Position numbers and translations under genes: made by a program. The notes below the pieces were generated by a model that was not told the DNA's origin, made no database searches, and saw only the letters and a program-made list of their open reading frames with translations. Shown here in pieces: positions 48,151 through 56,796 of a stretch of 64,000 nucleotides of DNA (position 1 is its first letter; every line of letters begins with the position of its first letter). The DNA is from Georgenia satyanarayanai (GTDB lineage Bacteria > Actinomycetota > Actinomycetes > Actinomycetales > Actinomycetaceae): assembly GCF_900116375.1 (NCBI RefSeq), contig NZ_UETB01000008.1:62001-126000 (forward strand), written 5' to 3'.

Positions 48151-49581
48151 ATGAGCGCTACGCAGGCGTCCCTCGACGTCCACCCCGACCGCCTCCTCCC
48201 GACGCAGCCGGAGGTGCGGGACGTGGCTCGCCGGCTCTACGCCGCGACGAAGGACCTCCCGATCATCTCGCCCCACAGTCACGTGCCCCCGCAGTGGCTC
48301 GTGGACAACAAGCCCTTCGCGGACCCTGCCTCGCTGCTCCTCACCCCCGACCACTACGTGCTGCGCATGCTCCACGCGGGCGGCGCCGAGCTCAGCGACC
48401 TCGGTCGCGGGCCCGACGGGCCGGTCGAGCTGGACGAGGCCGCCGCCCGCAAGGCGTGGCGGATCCTGTGCGAGAACTACCACCTCTTCCGCGGCACGCC
48501 CGTCAAGTACTGGTTCGACACGACCTTCGTCGAGGTCTTCGGCATCACCCAGGTGCCCAGCGCCGAGACCGCCGACGCGATCTACGACCAGGTCGCCGAG
48601 GCGCTCACCCGGCCCGAGTTCCTCCCGCGCGCGCTCTTCGAGCGATTCGGCATCTCGGTCCTCGCCACCACCGACGACCCGCTGGACGACCTCGCCCCGC
48701 ACCGGGCGCTCGCCGAGGACCCCACCTTCTCCGGACGCGTCATCCCGACCTTCCGGCCCGACCGCTTCCTCGAGCTCGCCCGCCCGGGCTGGGCCGACCT
48801 CGCCCGCGAGCTCGGTGAGGTGGCCGGCGTCGACACCGGGGACTACGCGGGCTACATCGCCGCCCTCGAGAACCGGCGCCGCTACTTCAAGGAGCACGGC
48901 GCGGTCTCCTCCGACCACTCCCACCTCGACGCCGGCACCCAGCCGCTCGACCTGGCGGAGGCCGAGCGGATCTACGCCGCCGCCCTGCGCGGGGAGGTCA
49001 CCGTCGAGGAGGGGCGCGCCTTCCACCGCCACATGATGAGCGAGACGGCCCGGATGGCGACGCAGGACGGCCTGGTCATGACGCTCCACCCCGCGGTCTA
49101 CCGCAACCACGACACGGACAACCTCGAGCGCTACGGCGCCGACGCCGGCTCGGACATCCCAGTCACGGTCGAGTTCACCAAGGCGCTGCAGCCGCTGCTC
49201 GCCCGCTACGGCAACCACCCGAACCTCACCCTCGTCGTCTTCACCATCGACGAGACGGTCTACTCCCGCGAGCTGGCCCCCATGGCGGGCTTCTACCGCT
49301 CGATGCACGTGGGCGTGCCGTGGTGGTTCATCGACGCGCCCGAGGCGATCCGCCGCTTCCGCGGTGCCGTCACGGAGACTGCCGGCTTCTACCGGACCTC
49401 CGGCTTCATCGACGACACCCGGGCGTTCCTGTCCATCCCCACGCGCCACGACATGTCCCGCCGCCTGGACGCCGCGTACCTCGCCGAGCTGGTCGCGCAG
49501 CACCGGCTCACCGAGGATGAGGCTCTGGCCACCGCCAACGACCTCGTCACCACGATCCCGAAGAAGGTGTTCAAGCTGTGA
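48151..49581 (+). CDS. uxaC: Uronate isomerase UxaC
   Basis: This 476-residue amidohydrolase-fold isomerase interconverts D-glucuronate and D-fructuronate (also galacturonate and tagaturonate). Signatures are PIISPHSHVPPQWL (metal HxH), KYWFDTTFVEVFGI, VIPTFRPDRFLE, LEYRY-equivalent NRRRYFKEHGAVSSDHSH and the C-terminal DTRAFLSIPTRHDMSRR. ATG 48151 is selected from the promoter geometry; an ATG nine bases upstream is possible. The end overlaps uxuB (GTGA). First enzyme of the proposed glucuronate route. Confidence 0.96.
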   Translation: MSATQASLDVHPDRLLPTQPEVRDVARRLYAATKDLPIISPHSHVPPQWLVDNKPFADPASLLLTPDHYVLRMLHAGGAELSDLGRGPDGPVELDEAAARKAWRILCENYHLFRGTPVKYWFDTTFVEVFGITQVPSAETADAIYDQVAEALTRPEFLPRALFERFGISVLATTDDPLDDLAPHRALAEDPTFSGRVIPTFRPDRFLELARPGWADLARELGEVAGVDTGDYAGYIAALENRRRYFKEHGAVSSDHSHLDAGTQPLDLAEAERIYAAALRGEVTVEEGRAFHRHMMSETARMATQDGLVMTLHPAVYRNHDTDNLERYGADAGSDIPVTVEFTKALQPLLARYGNHPNLTLVVFTIDETVYSRELAPMAGFYRSMHVGVPWWFIDAPEAIRRFRGAVTETAGFYRTSGFIDDTRAFLSIPTRHDMSRRLDAAYLAELVAQHRLTEDEALATANDLVTTIPKKVFKL

Positions 49582-50957
49582 GCGAGCGACTCAGCCGCCG
49601 GCCCGACGAGGTGGCGCCACCCGTCCGGATCGCCCACATCGGTCTGGGCAACTTCTTCCGCGCCCACCAGGCCTGGTACACGATGCACGCGGCCGACGGC
49701 GCCGGCTGGGGCATCGCCGCGTTCACCGGACGCCGCCCGGAGGCCGCCCGCGCCCTGGCCCCCCAGGACGGGCTCTACACGCTCGTCGTGCGCGGCCCGG
49801 AGGGGGACGAGCTGGAGGTCGTCACCTCGGTCAGCGCCGTCCACGCCGCCGCCGACCACGCCGCCTGGCTCGAGTACCTGCGCGACCCGGCCGTCGCCGT
49901 CGTCACGACCACCGTCACCGAGGCGGGCTACCTGCGCGGCCCCGACGGCGGGCTGGACGTCGACGACGCCGACGTCCTCGCCGATGTCCAGACCCTGCGC
50001 CGCGACCCGGTCGCGCCGGTCGCGACCGTTCCCGGCAAGATCGTCGCCGGGCTCATCGCCCGCCAGGCGGCCGACGGTGGGGCCATCACGGTCCTTCCGT
50101 GCGACAACCTGCCCGGCAACGGCGAGGTCGTCGGCCGCGTCGTGCGGGACCTCGGCGCCCTCATCGACCCGGACCTCCTGCCGTGGATCGACGAGAACGT
50201 CGACTTCGCCAGCTCGATGGTCGACCGCATCACCCCGGCCGTCGGCCCGGAGACGGCCGAGCTCGTCGAGCGTGAGCTCGGTGTCACCGACGCCGCGCCC
50301 GTCGCCACGGAGCCCTTCAGCGAGTGGGTCGTCGCCGGGCGCTTCCCCGCCGGCCGTCCGCAGTGGGAGACTGCCGGCGTGATGCTGGTCGACGACGTCG
50401 AGCCCTACGAACGCCGCAAGCTTCTCCTCCTCAACGGCGCGCACTCCCTCATGGCCTACGCCGGGCCGGTCCTCGGCCACGAGACCGTGGACCAGGCCTT
50501 CGCCGACGAGCAGGTCCGCACCTGGGTCGAGCGTCTGTGGGACGACGCGGAGGCCGGCCTCGACGTCCCGGCCGAGGACGTCGCCGCCTACCGTGAGGCG
50601 CTGCGCGAGCGGTTCTCCAACCCCCGGATGCGCGACGTCCTCGGCCGCATCGCCGCCGACGGCTCCCAGAAGCTGCCGGTGCGGCACGTCCCGGTGCTGC
50701 GGGCCGAGCGCGGCGCCGGCCGGCTGCCGCAGGGCGCCGTCGTCGCCGTCGCCGCCTGGGTCGCGCACCTGCGCGGTGCGGGCGTGCCGGTCAGCGACGT
50801 CGCCGCCGAGCGGTGGCAACGGCTGGCGGCCGGTGACGACGAGCAGGCCGTGCGCAGCGTCCTCGGTGAGCTCGCCCCCGACCTCGCCGACGACGCCGAG
50901 CTGCGCGCCGCCGTCGTCGACCAGGTTCGTTCCTTCGAGTCCGGCACGGAGCGCTGA
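49578..50957 (+). CDS. uxuB: Mannitol-dehydrogenase-family fructuronate reductase (UxuB type)
   Basis: The 459-residue NAD-dependent polyol dehydrogenase has the nucleotide fold IAHIGLGNFFRAHQAWYT, then TVTEAGY, LPCDNLPGNG, SSMVDRITP and the catalytic ERRKLLLLNGAHSLMAYAG segment (Lys, Asn, His). It reduces D-fructuronate to D-mannonate. Tagaturonate reductases (UxaB) are relatives, but the following gluconokinase favours the glucuronate branch. GTG 49578 is coupled to uxaC; gntK begins 2 bases after the stop. No mannonate dehydratase (uxuA) or KDG kinase is found in the window. Confidence 0.92.
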   Translation: MSERLSRRPDEVAPPVRIAHIGLGNFFRAHQAWYTMHAADGAGWGIAAFTGRRPEAARALAPQDGLYTLVVRGPEGDELEVVTSVSAVHAAADHAAWLEYLRDPAVAVVTTTVTEAGYLRGPDGGLDVDDADVLADVQTLRRDPVAPVATVPGKIVAGLIARQAADGGAITVLPCDNLPGNGEVVGRVVRDLGALIDPDLLPWIDENVDFASSMVDRITPAVGPETAELVERELGVTDAAPVATEPFSEWVVAGRFPAGRPQWETAGVMLVDDVEPYERRKLLLLNGAHSLMAYAGPVLGHETVDQAFADEQVRTWVERLWDDAEAGLDVPAEDVAAYREALRERFSNPRMRDVLGRIAADGSQKLPVRHVPVLRAERGAGRLPQGAVVAVAAWVAHLRGAGVPVSDVAAERWQRLAAGDDEQAVRSVLGELAPDLADDAELRAAVVDQVRSFESGTER

Positions 50958-50959
50958 GC

Positions 50960-52480
50960 ATGGGTGTCGTCATCGGGATCGACGTCGGCACGACGACCGC
51001 CAAGGTCATCGCCGTCGACACCGCCTCGGACTGGCGGGTGGCTGCCTTCCGCGAGTACCGGCTCGCCGAGCCGCAGCCGCGCTGGCAGGTGCAGGGGCCG
51101 CGGATGGTGCTCGACGCCGTCGACGGTGCGCTGGCCGAGGTCGTCGCCGCCTCCGCCGGACGCGCCATCGACGTCATCGGCGTCGGTTCGGCGATGCACG
51201 GGCTCATCGGGCTCGACGAGGACCTGCACCCGATCACCGACATCATCACGTGGGCCGACACCCGCGCCCACGCCGAGGCCGCCGAGCTGCGCGCCGCCGG
51301 CCGGGCCCGGGAGCTGCTCCACCTGTCCGGCACGCCGGTCCACCCGATGAGCCCACTCGTCAAGCTCATGTGGTTCGCCCGCCACGACATCGCCACGGCC
51401 GCCCGTGCCCACCGCTGGATCGGTCTCAAGGACCTCGTCCTGCTGCACCTCACCGGCCGGCTCGTCACCGAGCTGTCGACGGCCTCCGCCTCCGGGCTGC
51501 TCGACCTGTCCACCCGCACGTGGGCCGACTCCTCGCTGGCGCTGGCCGGGGTGCGTCGTGAGCAGCTGCCCGAGGTGCTCCCGACGACGGCGATCCTCGA
51601 GCTGTCCCGCGAGGCGGGCGGCCGCGTGGGTCTCCCGGCGGGCATCCCGGTCAACACGGGCGCGACCGACGGGCCGCTGGGCAACCTCGGCACCGGCGCG
51701 ATCGAGCTCGGGATCGCGGGGCTGTCGATGGGCACGAGCGGCGCGGTGCGCACCGTCGTCGACGAGCCCAAGCTCGACGAGGGCGGGCGCCTGTTCTGCT
51801 ACGCGCTGACGGACGATGCCTGGGTGCTCGGCGCGGCGATCAGCAACGGGGGAGTCGTGGCCCGCTGGGCGGGTGACGTCTTCGCCCCGGACGTGCCGGC
51901 CGGGCCGCTGCGCGACGTCCAGATCATGGCGATGGCCGGCGGCGTGCCGGCCGGCAGCGAGGGCCTCATCATGCTGCCCTACCTCCTCGGTGAGCGGGCG
52001 CCGCTGTGGGACCCCGAGCTCACCGGCTCCTTCCTCGGGGTGCGGCACGGCCACGGCCGTGGTCACTTCATCCGTGCCGCGATCGAGGGTGTCGCGCTGC
52101 AGATGTCCAGCCTGGTCGACGTCCTCGACACCGTCACGCCGGTCACCGAGGTGCGGTGCACCGGCGGCGTCTTCCGCGCCGACCTGTGGCGCCAGGTGAT
52201 GGCGGCGACGATCGGTCGTCCGCTCGTCCCCACGGACGACGCCGAGGGCTCGGCGCTCGGCTCGGCGATCCTCGCGCTGTACGCCACCGAGCAGGTCGGC
52301 TCGCTCGCCGCGGGCCTCGAGCTGCTCAGCCCGGCCGGCGAGGTCGCCGACCCGATCGGTGTCTCCGAGGCCGACCGCGCGACCTACTCCGGCCTGCGAG
52401 CCCGAGCCGCGCACCTCCTCGGTGCCTACGACGAGCTCCAGTCCTACCTGGAGACCCTGGAGACCCAACCCCGCCTCTGA
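50960..52480 (+). CDS. gntK: Gluconokinase (FGGY family, GntK of Bacillus type)
   Basis: The 506-residue FGGY-family kinase has IGIDVGTTTAKVIAVD (phosphate 1), GSAMHGLIGLDED and ITDIITWADTRA. HPMSPLVKLMWF and WIGLKDLVLLHLTG follow, then SMGTSGAVRT (phosphate 2) and TGGVFRADLWRQVMAATIG (adenosine). The SxMHGL, ITWADxR and HPMSPLxKL segments distinguish gluconokinases from xylulokinases. It forms 6-phosphogluconate for Gnd. It is the third gene of uxaC-uxuB-gntK. Its substrate indicates that mannonate made by UxuB must be turned into gluconate, which is the job I propose for the LarA homologue. Confidence 0.92.
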   Translation: MGVVIGIDVGTTTAKVIAVDTASDWRVAAFREYRLAEPQPRWQVQGPRMVLDAVDGALAEVVAASAGRAIDVIGVGSAMHGLIGLDEDLHPITDIITWADTRAHAEAAELRAAGRARELLHLSGTPVHPMSPLVKLMWFARHDIATAARAHRWIGLKDLVLLHLTGRLVTELSTASASGLLDLSTRTWADSSLALAGVRREQLPEVLPTTAILELSREAGGRVGLPAGIPVNTGATDGPLGNLGTGAIELGIAGLSMGTSGAVRTVVDEPKLDEGGRLFCYALTDDAWVLGAAISNGGVVARWAGDVFAPDVPAGPLRDVQIMAMAGGVPAGSEGLIMLPYLLGERAPLWDPELTGSFLGVRHGHGRGHFIRAAIEGVALQMSSLVDVLDTVTPVTEVRCTGGVFRADLWRQVMAATIGRPLVPTDDAEGSALGSAILALYATEQVGSLAAGLELLSPAGEVADPIGVSEADRATYSGLRARAAHLLGAYDELQSYLETLETQPRL

Positions 52481-52482
52481 CG

Positions 52483-52572
52483 CTCCCCCCTCAACGTCGC
52501 AGGTGGTGAGTCGACCGACGGGTGTCGCACCCGACGCGTCGGCCAGCTCACCAGCTGCGCAGCTCGGGGGAG
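52483..52572. repeat. Imperfect inverted repeat B between convergent genes
   Basis: ~37-base arms begin CTCCCCC. Left AACGTCGCAGGTGGTGAGTCG pairs with right-arm complement GCGCAGCTGGTGAGCTGGCC at about three quarters of positions; both close with CCGACG. The left arm resembles element A (CAACGTCGCAnnTGGTG). It fills the gap between gntK and the convergent ligase gene. Confidence 0.65.
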
Positions 52573-52576
52573 GGGA

Positions 52577-54055
52577 TCAGGAGGGGAGGGGCCAGGTGTG
52601 GACCGGGTCGCCGAGGTTCATGTGGCGGACGTAGTCGGCGAGCATGAGGTGCAGGGCGTCGCGGCGGTCCTTCCCGCGCGCCTCGTGGGCCTTGACGGCG
52701 GCGACCTGCCACGTGGCACCGTTGCGGCGCAGCCGCGCACGCGCCTCGATGATGTCGAGGTAGCGTCCCGCGACCGAGGCGTCGACGCCGAGCCGCTCCA
52801 GGCCGCTGGCCGCCAGCGGCAGGAGCGTCCCGAGGACGAGCTCGGCGCCGTCCACCTCACCGAGGCCCGGCCAGTACAGCCGCGCGTCGATGCCGTGCCG
52901 GGCGGCGGTGAGGAAGTTCTCCCGCGCGGCGTCGAAGGACATCCGTGACCACAGGGGCCGCTCGTCGGTGACGAGCTCGACGACCATCCCGTAGAAGAAG
53001 GCCGCGTTGGCGAGCGTGTCGACGACGCTCGGCCCGGCGGGCAGCACCCGGTTCTCCACCCGCAGGTGCGGGCGTCCGTCCTGGACGTCGTAGATCGGGC
53101 GGTTCCACCGGTAGACCGTGCCGTTGTGCAGCCGCAGCTCGCCCAGCGTCGGCGTGCCCCCGGCCGCGAGGACCGCCGCCGGGTCCTCGTCGCTGCTCAC
53201 CGGCAGCAGGGCCGGGAAGTAGCGGACGTTCTCCTCGAAGAGGTCGAAGATCGAGGTGATCCACCGGTCGCCGAAGAAGACCCGCGGGCGCACGCCCTGG
53301 TTGCGCAGCTCGACCGAGCGGGTGTCGGTCGCCTGGAGGAAGGTCTCCACGCGCGTCTCGGCCTGGAGGTGGTGGCCGAAGAGGAAGGGGGAGTTGGCGC
53401 CCATGACGAGCTGGGGACCGGCGAGCAGCTGTGAGGCGTTCCAGTACGCGGAGTAGCGCCGCGGGGTGACCTGCAGGTGGAGCTGCGTGGAGGTGCACGC
53501 GGCCTCGGCGATGATCGAGTCCATCGTGAGCGACAGCGGCTCCGGCCCGCCGATGCGCAGCGTGATGTCCTCGCGCCGCGAGTTCATGATGGCCTCGTCC
53601 AGCGCCACGTACCGGTCACTGTCGCTGAACCAGCTACGGCCGGCGGGCGGCGCCGGCAGCGTCGGCAGGATGCCCGCCATGACGAGCTCGGCGCCGACGT
53701 CCCCGGCGCGGTCCCGTGCACGGTTGAGGTTGCGCCGCAGCGCCGCCTCGAGCTGGACCAGGGACTGTCCGTCGATGCGCCGCGGCTCGACGTTGAGCTC
53801 GATGGTGAACCTGCCCAGCTCAGTCTGGTAGAGCGGGTCGGCGATGCGCTCGAGCACCTCGGCGTTGCGGTGGAAGGGCCGCATGTCCGGGCCGGCGAGG
53901 CCGAGCTCGATCTCCAGACCCGTGCGCCACTCGTCCTCGACGAAGACACCGGCGTCGAGCATCGCCTCGAGCGTGTCCAGGCACCGGCGGATCTTCGCCC
54001 GGTACTTCGCATGGTCCGCCCGGGTGAAGGTCGTCCCCGAGATGTCCTCACCCAC
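52577..54055 (-). CDS. Glutamate-cysteine ligase family protein (carboxylate-amine ligase fold)
   Basis: The 492-residue protein of the actinobacterial GCS2-related family shows TGLEIELGLAGPDMRPFHRNAEVLERI (ATP/metal Glu), TELGRFTIELNVEPR, EAACTSTQLHLQV and YWNASQLLAGPQLVMGANSPFLFG. RNQGVRPRVFFGDRWI and LRVENRVLPAGPSVVD follow. GTG 54055 lies 5 bases after GGAG; the open frame extends far upstream only by chance in GC-rich DNA. Members are annotated as glutamate-cysteine ligases by homology, but the substrate of this branch is, to my knowledge, unproven. It may make gamma-glutamyl-cysteine or another gamma-glutamyl amide. Confidence 0.88.
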   Translation of the reverse strand: MGEDISGTTFTRADHAKYRAKIRRCLDTLEAMLDAGVFVEDEWRTGLEIELGLAGPDMRPFHRNAEVLERIADPLYQTELGRFTIELNVEPRRIDGQSLVQLEAALRRNLNRARDRAGDVGAELVMAGILPTLPAPPAGRSWFSDSDRYVALDEAIMNSRREDITLRIGGPEPLSLTMDSIIAEAACTSTQLHLQVTPRRYSAYWNASQLLAGPQLVMGANSPFLFGHHLQAETRVETFLQATDTRSVELRNQGVRPRVFFGDRWITSIFDLFEENVRYFPALLPVSSDEDPAAVLAAGGTPTLGELRLHNGTVYRWNRPIYDVQDGRPHLRVENRVLPAGPSVVDTLANAAFFYGMVVELVTDERPLWSRMSFDAARENFLTAARHGIDARLYWPGLGEVDGAELVLGTLLPLAASGLERLGVDASVAGRYLDIIEARARLRRNGATWQVAAVKAHEARGKDRRDALHLMLADYVRHMNLGDPVHTWPLPS

Positions 54056-54129
54056 GGCCGCTCCTCGTCTTGACGTCGCACGAGAGCGAACCACATGACG
54101 GGCCGCTCGGCACGCGGTCCGGGCTGAGC

Positions 54130-54135
54130 GACAAT
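54130..54135 (+). promoter_or_regulatory. -10 box of the metallophosphoesterase operon (leaderless)
   Basis: GACAAT lies 7 bases before ATG 54143, the same geometry as at uxaC and the aldo/keto reductase gene. It favours ATG 54143 over ATG 54134. Confidence 0.45.
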
Positions 54136-54142
54136 GGTGGGG

Positions 54143-56092
54143 ATGGACGACGACGAGCAGAGCGAGGCGCCGCGGCGACGCTGGCCGTGGTGGCACCGCC
54201 AGACGACGACGACGCGGCGCGTCATCCGCACGGCCCTGCTGCTCGTCGTCACGGTGCTGGTCTCCGGTGTCGTGGGCGTCCTCACCGCGTCGACCGACTC
54301 CTCCCTCGGCCCGCACGTGGCCCACTACGAGATCACCGCGCAGCACGAGGTCGTCGTCGACCTCGGGCCCCTCGGTACGGTCCTCGTCGACTCCCCGATG
54401 CCGTGGCCGCTGGGTGTGGAGGTCGTGGTCCAGGAGATCCCCGCCGAGCTGACCGCCGTGTCGGCCGACCCGGTCACCGGCCTGGCCGGTGACGTCGCCG
54501 CCTACGCCCAGGCCGTGTCCCACCCCGACGCCGTCATCGCCGACGCCGTCGCCGCCCTGGTCCGTGACGCGCTGGGCCGCGCGGCGATCGTGGCCGGCTT
54601 CATCCTCCTCGTCGTCGCCGGGGCGCGGTTCGCCTCGCGCGGCCTGCTGCGCCGCGAGGTCGCCCACGCGGCGCGCCGGCCCGGGGTGGTGCCGCTCGCT
54701 GCGGTCGTCGCCGTCACGCTCGTGGCGGTGCCCACGGCCATCACCCTGCGCGACCGTCCCGCGCCGGGCCGGACCATCAGCGCGCTGGCCGGCACGCCGC
54801 TGGAGGACCTGCGGATGACCGGCCGGATGGCTGAGCTCATCGACACCTACGGGGGCTACCTCGTGGAGGCCTACGAGGAGAACGAGGCGTTCTACGCCTC
54901 GGTCACCGAGAACCTCGAGGCGGCCTACGCCCAGAACCGTGCTCCCGTCCGCCCGCCCGGCATCCCCATCGTCAGCCCCGCGCCCACCGACACCGCCACG
55001 GACGACGGGGTGACCGACGAGACCACCGACCCCGACGACGCCGCCACGGGCGACGACGCCGCCACCGACGGCGCCGACGCCGCCACGGGCGACGACGCCG
55101 CCACCGACGGCGCCGACGCCGCCACGGGCGACGACGCCGCCACGCCCGACGGCGCCGCCACCGACGGCGACGACCTTCCGCCCGTCCCGGGCGTCACGAG
55201 CGACGCCGTGACCGGCGAGGGGGCGTTCCCCGCCACGGAGCCGGCGACCGAGCCGCCGGCGCGGTTGGAGCCGGTGACCTTCCTCCTCGTCAGCGACCTC
55301 CACTGCAACGTCGGCATGGCCTCCGTCATCGCCACCGCCGCGCGCCTGAGCGGGGCGAGCGCGCTCCTCGACGCGGGTGACACGGTGATGAGCGGCACGA
55401 CGGTGGAGTCCTACTGCGTCAACGCCTTCGCGGGGGAGGTCCCCGACGACCTCCCGATGATCGTGTCCACGGGCAACCACGACTCCGTCACCACCGCGGA
55501 GCAGATGCGCGACGCCGGGTACGTCGTCCTCGGCGGGGAGGCCGTCGAGGTCGAGGGCGTGCGCATCCTCGGGGACACCGACCCCACGCTCACCGCCGTC
55601 GGCGAGGGCACCAAGCCCGAGCGCGACGAGACCGTCCCGGAGATGGGCGAGCGGCTCGCCGAGGAGGCCTGCTCCGCCGACCGGGCCGACATCCTCCTCG
55701 TCCACAACCCCCGCGCCGCGCTGCCGACCCTCGAGCAGGGCTGCGCGCCGCTCGCACTGTCGGGGCACTGGCACCGCCGCGAGGGCCCCGAGATCCACGG
55801 GGCCGGTACCCGCTACGTCAGCGCGAGCACTGCCGGCGCCTCCGGCGGCGCGACGGTCGGGCCGCTCAACGGGCCGGCGGAGATGACGGTGCTGCGGGTC
55901 GACGCCGCCAGCGGCCGTCCGCTCGACTACCGGATCGTCACGGTCGGGACCGACGCGACCGTCGACGTGGGGCGCTGGTACCGGTTCCCGGACCCTGCTG
56001 CCTCAGCCCCGACGAGCGGCGATACTGGGACCTCCGGGTCCACCGAGGAGCCCACCGACGCGGAGTCCTCCGCGGGAACGGAGCGCAGATGA
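54143..56092 (+). CDS. Membrane-bound metallophosphoesterase with acidic repeat linker
   Basis: The 649-residue protein has an N-terminal cytoplasmic tail and a membrane helix (about 28-50), then an extracytoplasmic segment (~50-145) and two further helices (~148-195). Next comes an Ala/Asp/Thr repeat linker (~295-345) and a calcineurin-like phosphoesterase domain: VSDLHCNVGM, LDAGDTVMSG, VSTGNHDSV, LLVHNPRA, LSGHWHRRE, containing all five metal-binding blocks. Three helices would place the catalytic domain outside the cell. The substrate is unknown. The stop overlaps the VKOR gene (ATGA), coupling it to an envelope redox enzyme. Confidence 0.88.
   Translation: MDDDEQSEAPRRRWPWWHRQTTTTRRVIRTALLLVVTVLVSGVVGVLTASTDSSLGPHVAHYEITAQHEVVVDLGPLGTVLVDSPMPWPLGVEVVVQEIPAELTAVSADPVTGLAGDVAAYAQAVSHPDAVIADAVAALVRDALGRAAIVAGFILLVVAGARFASRGLLRREVAHAARRPGVVPLAAVVAVTLVAVPTAITLRDRPAPGRTISALAGTPLEDLRMTGRMAELIDTYGGYLVEAYEENEAFYASVTENLEAAYAQNRAPVRPPGIPIVSPAPTDTATDDGVTDETTDPDDAATGDDAATDGADAATGDDAATDGADAATGDDAATPDGAATDGDDLPPVPGVTSDAVTGEGAFPATEPATEPPARLEPVTFLLVSDLHCNVGMASVIATAARLSGASALLDAGDTVMSGTTVESYCVNAFAGEVPDDLPMIVSTGNHDSVTTAEQMRDAGYVVLGGEAVEVEGVRILGDTDPTLTAVGEGTKPERDETVPEMGERLAEEACSADRADILLVHNPRAALPTLEQGCAPLALSGHWHRREGPEIHGAGTRYVSASTAGASGGATVGPLNGPAEMTVLRVDAASGRPLDYRIVTVGTDATVDVGRWYRFPDPAASAPTSGDTGTSGSTEEPTDAESSAGTERR
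55030..55160 (+). repeat. 39-base tandem repeat in the metallophosphoesterase linker
   Basis: About three and a half copies encode DDAATDGADAATG-type units. They are in frame and likely prone to copy-number change. Confidence 0.85.
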
Positions 56093-56796
56093 GCCAGCAG
56101 CAGCGGGCCGAGGACGCCACCGCGGACGAGGACGTCCTCACGGACGAGGAGCTGCTCGCCGAGGAGGAGGCGCTCGCGGCGCTCGACCCCGCGCGCCCCA
56201 CCGAGCACCAGCTCGCCGGCGGCGCCCCCCGGGGCCTGGGCTGGCTCCTCACCATCGGTGGCGCGCTCGGGACGTGGGCCTCGGTCATGCTCATCCTGTC
56301 CACGCAGAAGCTGCTGCGCGACCCCGACGCCGCGCTCGGCTGCGACATCAACCCGCTCATCGGCTGTGGCAAGTTCGTCCTGTCGTGGCAGGCCTCGGTG
56401 CTCGGCCCGCCCAACGCCGTCCTCGGGACGATCGGTTTCGCGATCGTCACCGCGACCGGTGTCGCCCTCCTCGGCGGTGGCCGCCTCCCACGCGTCTACT
56501 GGGTGCTGCTCATGGCCGGCTCCGTGCTCGCCGCCGTGTGGATCACGTGGTTCCAGTACCAGGCCTTCACCAACCTGCGCGGCCTGTGCCCCTACTGCCT
56601 CGTCGTGTGGGCGGTGACGATCCCGATCGTCGTCAACGTCTGGGCCCGCGGCCTCCAGGGCCGGCACCTTCCCGCCCCCGAGGGCCTGCGGCGCTTCCTC
56701 GTCCAGGACCGCGCCCTGGTCATCACGGTCTGGTACGCCGTCGTCCTCCTCCTCATCGGCGTCGTCTTCTGGGACCAGTGGATGCTGATCCTGTGA
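56089..56796 (+). CDS. Vitamin K epoxide reductase (VKOR) family protein
   Basis: The 235-residue membrane protein has a ~45-residue acidic cytoplasmic N-terminus and then five predicted helices. The redox residues are complete: loop pair Cys85 and Cys93 (LGCDINPLIGCGK) and active-site Cys167-Pro-Tyr-Cys170 (GLCPYCLVVW). In actinobacteria VKOR replaces DsbB, re-oxidising DsbA with menaquinone to form disulfides in exported proteins. It lacks a fused thioredoxin domain, so it needs a separate DsbA partner, not seen here. ATG 56089 is coupled to the phosphoesterase; the end is coupled to the DtxR gene. Confidence 0.95.
   Translation: MSQQQRAEDATADEDVLTDEELLAEEEALAALDPARPTEHQLAGGAPRGLGWLLTIGGALGTWASVMLILSTQKLLRDPDAALGCDINPLIGCGKFVLSWQASVLGPPNAVLGTIGFAIVTATGVALLGGGRLPRVYWVLLMAGSVLAAVWITWFQYQAFTNLRGLCPYCLVVWAVTIPIVVNVWARGLQGRHLPAPEGLRRFLVQDRALVITVWYAVVLLLIGVVFWDQWMLIL

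Noticed and set aside
54056-55798. A ~580-residue upstream extension of the glutamate-cysteine ligase frame
   Set aside because: It lies opposite the metallophosphoesterase gene and has low-complexity content; GTG 54055 with GGAG matches the family start.
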